This document shows positions 21,216 to 28,199 of a DNA stretch of 35,206 nucleotides, piece after piece. The stretch's first letter is position 1. The number at the start of each line of letters is the position of its first letter. The translations under genes were made by a program, and so were the position numbers. The notes under the pieces were generated by a model. It had not been told where the DNA came from. It ran no database searches and saw nothing but the letters and a program-made list of their open reading frames with translations. Where the stretch lies: the NCBI GenBank assembly GCA_037443785.1, contig JBBINR010000034.1, positions 1 to 35,206 on the forward strand. Direction: 5' to 3'. The DNA is from JAQUOA01 sp037443785 (GTDB taxonomy: Bacteria > Bacteroidota > Ignavibacteria > UBA10030 > UBA8401).

Positions 21216-22412
21216 TTAGTTATACAAACTTTTTGAAACTTTTTCGATATCATGTTTCCATACAAGCCCTGCATGCACCACCGGTTTTTCTTCTTCATGG
21301 GGTTCATGCACGAAGACAGGGAAATATTTTGCGACGAGATAGAACGCAATGAATCCAATCGTCACAATCATTACCGTAATGGAAAACTCCGTAAACGACG
21401 GAAAGTAAAACGTTCCCGACCATCCCTCCAATCCGGTGATAGCGATATTCATTCGATTAACAACAAAACCTATCACAACCATTGTTGCACTGACAAATAA
21501 TCCGTTGGCACTCTGTCGGATTTTTTCCTGTGAAAGAAGTGCAAACGGCACGATGATTCCGATGATGACTTCGAGCCAATACATGTAGGTTTCAAGCCGA
21601 GGTTCAAACAACAATGCAACAACTTTTCGGTCGAGAAGATCGACAACCTTCATTGTTGCAAGAATTGCGAGCATCACTACGCACACGCGGGCGATCTCGT
21701 TAAGCAAATGCATTTCCAATCCGCGGTTAAATGCGCGGCTGCTTAGATATGATTCAAAAATTACCGTTGCGCACCCCGCCGAAATCGCTGACACATAAAA
21801 GAACAACGGAAGATATGCAGAATACCACAGCGGATATAATTTTTCTGGAACAATGAGATACATTGAGCCGAGCGACGATTGATGAAGCGTGGAAAGAAGT
21901 ACGCCGGTGATGATCAACGGAATGCTGATTCTTTTTATCGCTTTAATTGTTTTTGTCATATGAAATTTTTCAAGAATGACAGGAAAAAATTCCAGCGCAA
22001 GCACCGTTGTGTACAACATCACACACCAGGCAACTTCAAACATGACTGAATGCGGATTCCACATAATGATGGCGTGCCAGATCTGCCACGGCCTTCCAAG
22101 GTCGAACATCAAGCCAACAATGACGAGCATGTAGCCGAGAAACGCCGTAAGAATTGTCGGACGAATGATCGGTTCGAATCGTTTGATATTAAAAACATAA
22201 ACGATTGCCGCAACGGTAAATCCGCCCGCCGCCAGACCGACACCGCACAGAATATCGAATCCGATCCAGATTCCCCACGGGAACTGATCGTTCATATTCG
22301 TCGCAACACCGAGTCCATAAAAAAAACGAATGAATGCGGCGTACGTACCGAAAAGAAGAAAAATGACAGCGGCAATTTTCCAAAAACCGGATGTAGAAAT
22401 AAATTTTTTCAT
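21216..22412 (-). CDS. HybB/NrfD-type membrane quinone-linked subunit
   Basis: A 398-residue polytopic protein with about nine to ten membrane helices. The stretches PWGIWIGFDILCGVGLAAGG, GRPWQIWHAIIMWNPHSVMF and EVAWCVMLYTT are characteristic of HybB, the membrane subunit of [NiFe]-hydrogenase 2, within the NrfD/PsrC superfamily. Such subunits exchange electrons with the quinone pool through a partner ferredoxin subunit. AGGTGATC, a near-perfect ribosome site, precedes the ATG, and the gene lies eight bases after the HybA-like gene. No hydrogenase large or small subunit lies in the window, so the electron donor or acceptor is unknown. The C-terminal tail is soluble. Confidence 0.85.
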   Translation of the reverse strand: MKKFISTSGFWKIAAVIFLLFGTYAAFIRFFYGLGVATNMNDQFPWGIWIGFDILCGVGLAAGGFTVAAIVYVFNIKRFEPIIRPTILTAFLGYMLVIVGLMFDLGRPWQIWHAIIMWNPHSVMFEVAWCVMLYTTVLALEFFPVILEKFHMTKTIKAIKRISIPLIITGVLLSTLHQSSLGSMYLIVPEKLYPLWYSAYLPLFFYVSAISAGCATVIFESYLSSRAFNRGLEMHLLNEIARVCVVMLAILATMKVVDLLDRKVVALLFEPRLETYMYWLEVIIGIIVPFALLSQEKIRQSANGLFVSATMVVIGFVVNRMNIAITGLEGWSGTFYFPSFTEFSITVMIVTIGFIAFYLVAKYFPVFVHEPHEEEKPVVHAGLVWKHDIEKVSKSLYN

Positions 22413-22420
22413 AAGATCAC

Positions 22421-23209
22421 CTATTGAGCCTGTGAAGAATGTGATGTTCCGTTCTGTTTTGATTTTGCTTCACGCATCTTTGCTTCATATTCGCGCACTT
22501 CTTGACGCCGATTCGTGATCCAATAAATTCCGAAGAGCATGACACCGCCGACCGAAACGATACCGGGAATTTTTGATAACGCATTCCACGTCAACTGCGG
22601 CAATGGAGTAAGCTGCAGCTTTGTATTGAATCCGAGATTTTCAAATGGCACCGATGAGAGATACAAAATCGATGTTCCGCCGACCTCATTTTGTCCATAA
22701 ATTTTATGGACATATTTATCAGGTTCTGCTTTGATACGTTCTAATGCTTCAACGATCAAGTCATCTCTGTCGCCAAATTTTGTTGCACCTGTCGGACACG
22801 CTTCAGAACATGCGGTCGGTAAGCCTTGTGCAACTCGATCATGGCACAAAACGCATTTTCTGATACGCGGATTAAGACTTGTCCATTCGTACCTCGGCAC
22901 TTGAAACGGACATGCCTGCATGCAATAGCGGCATCCGATGCATTTGTCTTCATCATACAGCACAGGGCCCATTTCGGTTTTTGTAAATGCGCCAACGGGA
23001 CATACCGACACGCATGTCGGTTCGTCGCAATGCTGACACATACGACGCACGAAAACGCCGTCATATTCCTGTAATGCCGTGTACGCCGTCGGCGATAGGG
23101 ATTTCTCTTCATTATCCGGAAGATGATTTATTTCTTTACAAGCGGCCTGGCACGAATTACAGCCAACGCACAACGTGTTATCAATTAACAGAGCTTTTTT
23201 CTTCAACAT
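22421..23209 (-). CDS. HybA-like four-cluster ferredoxin subunit, no Tat signal
   Basis: A 262-residue electron-transfer protein with sixteen cysteines for four [4Fe-4S] clusters, in groups 14/17/20/24, 58/61/66/70, 90/93/96/100 and 119/122/134/138. The region YGQNEVGGTSILYLSSVPFE and one C-terminal membrane helix (about 214-232) match the layout of HybA. Unlike HybA, it starts directly at MLKKKALLIDNTLCVGC with no Tat signal peptide, so the cluster domain may face the cytoplasm. GGAGGAG precedes the ATG. The spacing is 14 bases to the gene before and eight to the hybB-like gene after. It would pass electrons between HybB-like and an unidentified partner. Confidence 0.88.
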   Translation of the reverse strand: MLKKKALLIDNTLCVGCNSCQAACKEINHLPDNEEKSLSPTAYTALQEYDGVFVRRMCQHCDEPTCVSVCPVGAFTKTEMGPVLYDEDKCIGCRYCMQACPFQVPRYEWTSLNPRIRKCVLCHDRVAQGLPTACSEACPTGATKFGDRDDLIVEALERIKAEPDKYVHKIYGQNEVGGTSILYLSSVPFENLGFNTKLQLTPLPQLTWNALSKIPGIVSVGGVMLFGIYWITNRRQEVREYEAKMREAKSKQNGTSHSSQAQ

Positions 23210-23223
23210 GGTCTCCTCCGCAA

Positions 23224-23874
23224 TTATTCAACGCGAAGAAATTCATCTTCGAATTTCTTGCATTGGTCAGAATTAAGATTATTCAAAACGCCGCGGGCAA
23301 TTTCGCCGCCATCTTGCATGAATACCGGCGATGGAGTTGACAGATGAGCAAAGAAATCACGAAGTCTTCCTATTTCCTCTTTTAACCATACTCTCGTATT
23401 TTCACCGAGATAGAAGGAACGAAGATCGTTCGAATTTGCCGGCTGAATGGTATACGCCCAGCCTTCACTGAACATTGCTTCATTCATCACCACCGGATGC
23501 TTTTGCAATTCATTATTCACAGTTTCAATCGCACCATTCAACGGTGACCGAACGATGATTGTGTTCACTCCTTCTTTCAAACGAACAATCGGCTCACCTT
23601 TCACGACATTTTCACCGGCAGTTTTTAACATTTCTATTTGCGGCTTGTTAAACATGCGGGCAAGAAAATCGTCAACGCCAAGCTGTACTTTCCCCGACGG
23701 AAACAGACTAAGCCATGTGTGTGACTTCGTAAAAAATATTCCCGCCGGAATTCTCATCGTCGAAGCGCGCGGACGCACGGTTTCAGCAACGGGTACGGTT
23801 TTCTTTTTTCGCTGAACAAAATAATCGATCGTCAGAAATGCAACAATCGTCGATATGAATAATAGGACTGTCAT
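23224..23874 (-). CDS. membrane-anchored GcvH-like (lipoyl-domain) protein
   Basis: A 216-residue protein, the first gene of the sigma54 operon. It has one N-terminal membrane helix (residues 3-19) followed by a basic QRKKK. Residues about 43-160 resemble the glycine-cleavage H protein (KSHTWLSL, SPLNGAIETVN, FSEGWAYTIQP). The lipoyl-lysine position, eight residues before the Pro of SPLNG, is Val103, so it cannot be lipoylated. The tail MQDGG...FEDEFLRVE resembles that of the second GcvH-like protein. The frame is open to 23931, but the longer version would start inside the promoter. The ATG at 23874 has AAAGGAGA six bases before it. The basic stretch after the helix suggests that the domain is cytoplasmic. 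Confidence 0.78.
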   Translation of the reverse strand: MTVLLFISTIVAFLTIDYFVQRKKKTVPVAETVRPRASTMRIPAGIFFTKSHTWLSLFPSGKVQLGVDDFLARMFNKPQIEMLKTAGENVVKGEPIVRLKEGVNTIIVRSPLNGAIETVNNELQKHPVVMNEAMFSEGWAYTIQPANSNDLRSFYLGENTRVWLKEEIGRLRDFFAHLSTPSPVFMQDGGEIARGVLNNLNSDQCKKFEDEFLRVE

Positions 23875-23919
23875 TGTAGTTCTCCTTTGAGTGCATTGGT
23901 TTATTTCACCTATTATTTT

Positions 23920-23935
23920 GGCAATCACCATGCCA
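23920..23935 (-). promoter_or_regulatory. sigma54 promoter of the seven-gene redox/regulatory operon
   Basis: Read on the minus strand: TGGCATGGTGATTGCC. The -24 (TGGCA) and -12 (TTGC) elements match the sigma54 consensus with exact GG-N10-GC spacing. Transcription would start near 23909, giving a leader of about 35 bases before the ATG at 23874. The operon itself encodes a sigma54 activator. Confidence 0.82.
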
Positions 23936-24096
23936 GAGAATGCAAATTGACAAAAATTTCTTCAACTCTATCATATTGATACATCAGGAGTTACAGTTGA
24001 CGCATTTCAGAAAAATTCTGTATAAAAAACGAACGGACGTTATCCGCTGAATTTTTCATCAATCAATTATAAAGCAGGGCAGATTTTTGGAAAATC

Positions 24097-24149
24097 TCAA
24101 CACAAATCAACAATATGTTTATGTTGAAAATATTTACGGTTGGTGTTGA
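24097..24149 (-). promoter_or_regulatory. candidate upstream activator site for the sigma54 operon
   Basis: Two inverted arms, TCAACACAAATC (24097-24108) and GGTTGGTGTTGA (24138-24149), match at 10 of 12 positions when one is reversed. Between them lies a further palindrome with CAACA/TGTTG arms (24108-24126). They lie about 175-230 bases upstream of the -12 element, a usual distance for NtrC-type enhancer sites. The remaining gap from 23936 to 24218 holds no gene. Confidence 0.45.
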
Positions 24150-24218
24150 ATCTTCTTACAATTTAATCGGTTTGAAGTGTTTAATAGTTGTTACAGAAAA
24201 TGTTAGAAGAGATTGCAG

Positions 24219-24593
24219 CTATTTATTCAGAATTGAAGTTCCTTGATGAAAAATTATTTTCCATTCTTCGCCGAATAATTTCCACAATGAACTGCGTATC
24301 GATTTTTTGGGCGATCCTCCAGATTCATGCTTCAGTGAAAGCGTGTATGTCGCCAATATTATTTTTTGTTCAATGTGCCACGCCCGAAAATTTTCAATTG
24401 ACCACTCGAAATTTCTTTGTGTGCTCAGGCTTTTAATCACATCTGATTTGTTATAGATTCGTCCGGAACTGCCAAGTTCGACGAATTCATCTGCAATCAA
24501 TTCGGAGAGGAGTTTCTCCGAATTTCTCACATGGGGTTGTAAAAGCAGTTCCTCGTTTTTTCGAATATGATCAAGCGCGGATTCAACGGTCAC
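24219..24593 (-). CDS. DUF4440-like (NTF2 superfamily) protein
   Basis: A 124-residue protein with the pattern of DUF4440 proteins: an N-terminal helix (LLLQPHVRNS), LLSELIADEFVELGSSGRIYNKSDVIKSL, and a late strand pair ending in RSSLWKLFGEEWKIIFHQGT. The fold is a small cone-shaped barrel; no catalytic role is known for most members. It starts with GTG at 24593, overlapping the stop of the upstream carboxypeptidase gene by four bases (GTGA), so the two are probably translationally coupled. Confidence 0.78.
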   Translation of the reverse strand: MTVESALDHIRKNEELLLQPHVRNSEKLLSELIADEFVELGSSGRIYNKSDVIKSLSTQRNFEWSIENFRAWHIEQKIILATYTLSLKHESGGSPKKSIRSSLWKLFGEEWKIIFHQGTSILNK

Positions 24594-25810
24594 TTTGCAA
24601 GCATCTTACGAAGTTCATCGATATTTACCACATCATTTAATTCAGCTTTTGATGCATCAATTGTTTTTCCCGAAGCATCAATTGTTTCATGAGCAAAAAA
24701 TACTGACAGATCGCCAAGATCCATGACCCGTGCAATTTGTTTGATCGAACCGAGGCTGTCTTTTACTTCTTCAAAATTTAATCCGATATCAGCGACAATT
24801 GGAGCGCGAGCATCGGGAAATTTTAAAGTCGCATTCTCAATTAAAACATCAAAAAGGTTGCGGGTATTGAACGGTACACTTTCGTAATCGGCAACACTGG
24901 TTTTTTCATACGCGCCGGTCGCAATGGAATAAAATGCAGAAAGCAGTGCAACACAATTCAATTTTCTGATATACATCTTATCCGGATCGTTTTTCCATCC
25001 GCCGGATTCAATCAAGATCGTACTTGTTCCCCATTTCTGAATATTGTCTCCAAATGCTCTCGGTTCAAACGTATCATCATAGCGTGAAATATTGTTGGGG
25101 ATAAATTTCCGCAGAATATTCGCAATTTCAGCTGTAATTTTTTTTGCACGGAGGCGAACAGCGTTATCATCTTTGGCAACATTAAACGCTGGGGCAAGAA
25201 GCGCAATAGTCGAAACATGACCGGAATCGCCGACGGTATAACGCGGGTCCTGATCATGGAGATTGAATCCGATTTCGGGATTGAATTTAGCGCGTATCGA
25301 TTTCAACAATTTCGCTTCGGGCGTCTGCAGACGCAAAGCATCGCGATTCATATCAATTCCCTGTGAAGTCCGGCGTTGAAATCGTTGTGCACCGTCCGGA
25401 TTTAACATTGGAATCATCAACAATGTTGTTTCCGATAGAATCTTTTTTACCTCAGCGGAATTTCCATTCTTCGCAATATAATTCAACAGATCCAATAAAC
25501 CCATTGTTGCCGTCGGTTCATCGCCATGCATTTGGGACCACATAAATATTTTTGTTTTCCCGGTCCCGAGTGTTAAAAGATTGATCGAACGTCCTTCCGC
25601 GGATGTTCCGATCTGCTCGATTGTTATTCCATGTCCGAGTGAAGCTCGTACTGTTTCAAGATTTTTTATCAGTTCTTCATGATTGAACCGTTTTGATGAG
25701 ATATTTTTGAACGCATACGAATCATATGCTTCATACAATGAGGTAGAAAATTGTGCGTCGCTGAGTTGTGCTGTCATAACAAAAATTGTAAAAATAATAA
25801 GGAATTTCAT
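24590..25810 (-). CDS. exported M14-family zinc carboxypeptidase
   Basis: A 406-residue peptidase. Residues 1-20 form a signal peptide (KFLIIFTIFVMTAQLSDA). Zinc ligands are His95 and Glu98 (MHGDEPTA) and His185 (NLHDQD). NPDG (137-140) and DMNRD (153-157) hold the substrate-binding Asn/Arg, and the catalytic Glu is 268 (LIESGG). It should cut C-terminal residues or peptidoglycan-type peptides in the periplasm; specificity is not visible. An in-frame ATG at 25912 has a good GAGGAAAC ribosome site and would add 34 residues before the signal peptide, so the start is uncertain. It is coupled to the DUF4440-like gene downstream. Confidence 0.87.
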   Translation of the reverse strand: MKFLIIFTIFVMTAQLSDAQFSTSLYEAYDSYAFKNISSKRFNHEELIKNLETVRASLGHGITIEQIGTSAEGRSINLLTLGTGKTKIFMWSQMHGDEPTATMGLLDLLNYIAKNGNSAEVKKILSETTLLMIPMLNPDGAQRFQRRTSQGIDMNRDALRLQTPEAKLLKSIRAKFNPEIGFNLHDQDPRYTVGDSGHVSTIALLAPAFNVAKDDNAVRLRAKKITAEIANILRKFIPNNISRYDDTFEPRAFGDNIQKWGTSTILIESGGWKNDPDKMYIRKLNCVALLSAFYSIATGAYEKTSVADYESVPFNTRNLFDVLIENATLKFPDARAPIVADIGLNFEEVKDSLGSIKQIARVMDLGDLSVFFAHETIDASGKTIDASKAELNDVVNIDELRKMLAK

Positions 25811-26072
25811 ATAATCGTGCGAAATAAAAGCTTGACCCATAAATGAGCCAGGCTTAGTGTACGAAAAAAAAATTTCAATAACATCCTTTCGGCAAAGATT
25901 GAAGCTCTTCATTGTTTCCTCAACACATAACTATACGGTGATGTGACAGATGAAAATTCCTTTTAAAATATCACAGGCAAAGTTTGCAAGAATGTCTGCT
26001 GAAAGAAGCAGTTCACATGCCGCGAACAGAATATTCCAATGTAAAAGAGATAAATTTCCTTGAAAACAAAAA
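25811..26072. other. gap between divergent genes, nothing firm
   Basis: This stretch covers the possible 5' extension of the carboxypeptidase gene (to 25912) and AT-rich DNA up to the tig promoter. I see no RNA gene, repeat or convincing further open frame. Confidence 0.4.
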
Positions 26073-26101
26073 TTGAATTTTGGGGCATATTTTTGTATTT
26101 T
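26073..26101 (+). promoter_or_regulatory. candidate promoter of tig-clpP-clpX
   Basis: TTGAAT (26073-26078), a 17-base spacer and TATTTT (26096-26101) face tig. Transcription would start near 26108, only about 14 bases before a terminator-like hairpin in the leader. Confidence 0.45.
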
Positions 26102-26121
26102 GAAGCACAAATTTTATCATG

Positions 26122-26149
26122 GGACAGGCGGCCGCGTCTGTCCTTTTTT
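26122..26149 (+). terminator. terminator-like hairpin in the tig leader
   Basis: GGACAG (26122-26127) pairs with CTGTCC (26138-26143), enclosing a GCGGCCGC palindrome that can extend the stem, and six T residues follow at once. It has the form of an intrinsic terminator on the plus strand, 38 bases before the tig start. No plus-strand gene precedes it, so it may act as an attenuator or end a short leader RNA. Confidence 0.5.
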
Positions 26150-26187
26150 GTCACATATAAGCACTATTATAGTAAGGAGTTACTGCA

Positions 26188-27474
26188 GTGGAAGTTACAA
26201 TTAATTCGTTGAGCGATTGCGAACGTGAAATGGATGTTACCATGACCGTGGAAGAATTAGCACCACATTTTGAAAAAGCTTACAAAGATGCTATTCCACA
26301 CCTCGAGATCAAAGGATTTCGAAAAGGAAAAGTTCCGATGCCGATGGTAAAGAAAATGTTTGGTGCGTCGATCGAATATCAAGCAGTGGAAGATATTACC
26401 AACGATATTTTCCGGAAAGAAATCGAATCACGAAACATTAATCCGCTCGGAACTCCGACCATTAACAAGATCGATTTTAAACCCGGAACACCCCTTTCCT
26501 TCAAAGTAAAATACGAAGTGAAGCCCAATTTCGAAATTAAAGATATCTCTTCCATCGAAGTCGAAAAATTAGTCCACAAATCAAATGAGACCGAAGTTCA
26601 AAACGAGCTTGAGCGACTGCAGCAGATCAATGCGACCCATGAAGAAGCAAAAAAAGTTTCCGGAGAAGATTTCGTTGTGACGGTAAATATGGTCGACTTT
26701 GACGAACAGGGAAAAGAAATTGCCGGTTCAAAGCGTGAAGGGATGAAAATTTATCTGAAAGAAAAATCGACCGAGAAAGAGATTAAAGAGGCGTTGACCA
26801 ATGCTTCCGTCGGCGACGTGAAAGAAGCAAAATTCGAACATCAGCATGGCGATCATTCGCACAAGGTTCATGTTCAATTGACCGTAACGAAGATTGAGAA
26901 GATGATTCTTGCCGAATTGAACGATGCACTTGCAAAGAAAGTAAGCAATGATAAATTCCAAACGGTCGAAGAATTAAAACAAAATATCAAAAAAGATCTC
27001 GAAGAATTCTGGACCGATCGCAGCCAGCGAAAATTTGAGAATGATTTGCTTGAAGCAATTGTTAAGCAATACGAATTCAGCGTGCCTGACGCATTGGTAA
27101 AAAACATCATCGATACTTACATTGAAGATGCCAAAGCGCAGCAACCGAATCGGGCATTGCCGAAGAATTTTAACGAACAACAATATCGCGCGGCATCACG
27201 CGAAACAGCGGTATGGCAGGCAAAATGGCTTTTAGTGAAAGAACAAATGATTGAAAAGGAAAAAATCGAAGTTCCGGAATCTGAAATTGAGAAATTAGCT
27301 GAAGAAGAGTCAAAAAAGCTCAATATTGACAAAGAACGCCTTTTAAATTTCTATAAAAATTCAGAAAATGCGCTCGAACGCTTGAAATACAATCGTCTTA
27401 TTGATATAATCAAGCAGAAGATCAAGATTAAGGAAGTTGAAACGGACGACTACAGTAAATTTACTCTCCACTAA
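26188..27474 (+). CDS. tig: trigger factor (ribosome-associated chaperone)
   Basis: Binds the ribosome exit tunnel and shields new chains. The 428-residue product has the N-terminal ribosome-binding loop GFRKGKVP (43-50). A middle domain (about 150-235) sits where the FKBP-type isomerase normally is, and a long helical C-terminal chaperone domain follows (about 240-428). The middle domain lacks the usual FIPGFE-like FKBP signature and contains the His-rich HQHGDHSHKVHV, so isomerase activity is doubtful. The start is GTG at 26188 with AAGGAGT seven bases before it. It is first in tig-clpP-clpX, a very common order linking folding and degradation. Confidence 0.94.
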   Translation: MEVTINSLSDCEREMDVTMTVEELAPHFEKAYKDAIPHLEIKGFRKGKVPMPMVKKMFGASIEYQAVEDITNDIFRKEIESRNINPLGTPTINKIDFKPGTPLSFKVKYEVKPNFEIKDISSIEVEKLVHKSNETEVQNELERLQQINATHEEAKKVSGEDFVVTVNMVDFDEQGKEIAGSKREGMKIYLKEKSTEKEIKEALTNASVGDVKEAKFEHQHGDHSHKVHVQLTVTKIEKMILAELNDALAKKVSNDKFQTVEELKQNIKKDLEEFWTDRSQRKFENDLLEAIVKQYEFSVPDALVKNIIDTYIEDAKAQQPNRALPKNFNEQQYRAASRETAVWQAKWLLVKEQMIEKEKIEVPESEIEKLAEEESKKLNIDKERLLNFYKNSENALERLKYNRLIDIIKQKIKIKEVETDDYSKFTLH

Positions 27475-27523
27475 GCTGCAATTTTTAGGCGGTTCATACG
27501 TCTAAAAGAATCGAGAGTAAATT
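27458..27523 (+). other. nested stem-loops spanning the tig stop and clpP leader
   Basis: AATTTACTCTC (27458-27468) pairs perfectly with GAGAGTAAATT (27513-27523). Inside, TTTTAGGCG (27483-27491) pairs with CGTCTAAAA (27499-27507) with one G-U. The outer arm includes the last codons of tig and the structure ends 20 bases before the clpP ATG. There is no T run, so it is not a terminator. It may influence message processing or the relative amounts of Tig and ClpP. Confidence 0.55.
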
Positions 27524-27543
27524 CACAACCTGAAAGGAAATGT

Positions 27544-28197
27544 ATGATTCATAGTTCAAAAATTATCACCAAACCGTACGAGCTTTACAATCAACTTGTT
27601 CCCATGGTCGTCGAACAAACCAGCCGCGGCGAACGGGCGTATGATATTTTTTCTCGTCTATTAAAAGAACGAATTGTGTTTATCGGTTCTGCCATTGATG
27701 ATTACGTTGCAAGCTTGGCGGTTGCACAGCTTCTTCATCTCGAAGCGGAAGATCCTGAAAAAGATATTCACATGTATATCAATTCACCCGGAGGCTCGGT
27801 AACGGCCGGTTTGGCAATTTACGACACGATGCAATTCATTCGTCCCCAGGTTGCAACGATCTGCATCGGTATGGCAGCAAGCATGGGCGCCATTCTTCTC
27901 CTCGCCGGTGAAAAAGGGAAACGACAAGCACTTCCCAATTCGCGCATCATGATTCACCAGCCCTGGGGCGGTGTCCAAGGAACAGCGTCGGATATCAGCA
28001 TTCAAGCGGAAGAAATTCTGAAAACAAAAAAACGTTTAAACGAAATTATTGCTCAGCATACGGGAAAACCGCTCGCTGAAGTTGAAAAAGACACCGACCG
28101 CGATAACTACATGTCGGCTGAAACAGCAAAAGAATACGGTTTGATCGACAAAGTTCTTCTTAAACGCGCTCAACAAGACGGAAAGAAAGAAAAGTAA
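27544..28197 (+). CDS. clpP: ATP-dependent Clp protease proteolytic subunit
   Basis: Serine protease that forms the double-ring chamber and works with ClpX or ClpA-type unfoldases. The product has 217 residues. The triad is Ser113 (GMAASMGA), His138 (MIHQPWGG) and Asp187 (DRDNYMSA). The oligomerisation and substrate strand YINSPGGSV is intact. The ribosome site GAAAGGAA lies shortly before the ATG at 27544. clpX begins two bases after its stop, so the two subunits of the protease are made from one message. Confidence 0.97.
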   Translation: MIHSSKIITKPYELYNQLVPMVVEQTSRGERAYDIFSRLLKERIVFIGSAIDDYVASLAVAQLLHLEAEDPEKDIHMYINSPGGSVTAGLAIYDTMQFIRPQVATICIGMAASMGAILLLAGEKGKRQALPNSRIMIHQPWGGVQGTASDISIQAEEILKTKKRLNEIIAQHTGKPLAEVEKDTDRDNYMSAETAKEYGLIDKVLLKRAQQDGKKEK

Positions 28198-28199
28198 GT

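Noticed and set aside
21216..23209. Calling the HybA/HybB-like pair a hydrogenase
   Set aside because: No large or small hydrogenase subunit or maturation gene is present, so only the electron-transfer part can be supported.
20371..23874. Calling the GcvH-like proteins true glycine-cleavage H proteins, given gcvP in the window
   Set aside because: Both lack the lipoyl-lysine, carry extra domains, and are more than 8 kb from gcvP in an unrelated operon.
23875..23931. Longer start of the first GcvH-like gene
   Set aside because: It would begin within the sigma54 promoter, upstream of the expected transcript start; the ATG at 23874 has a strong ribosome site.
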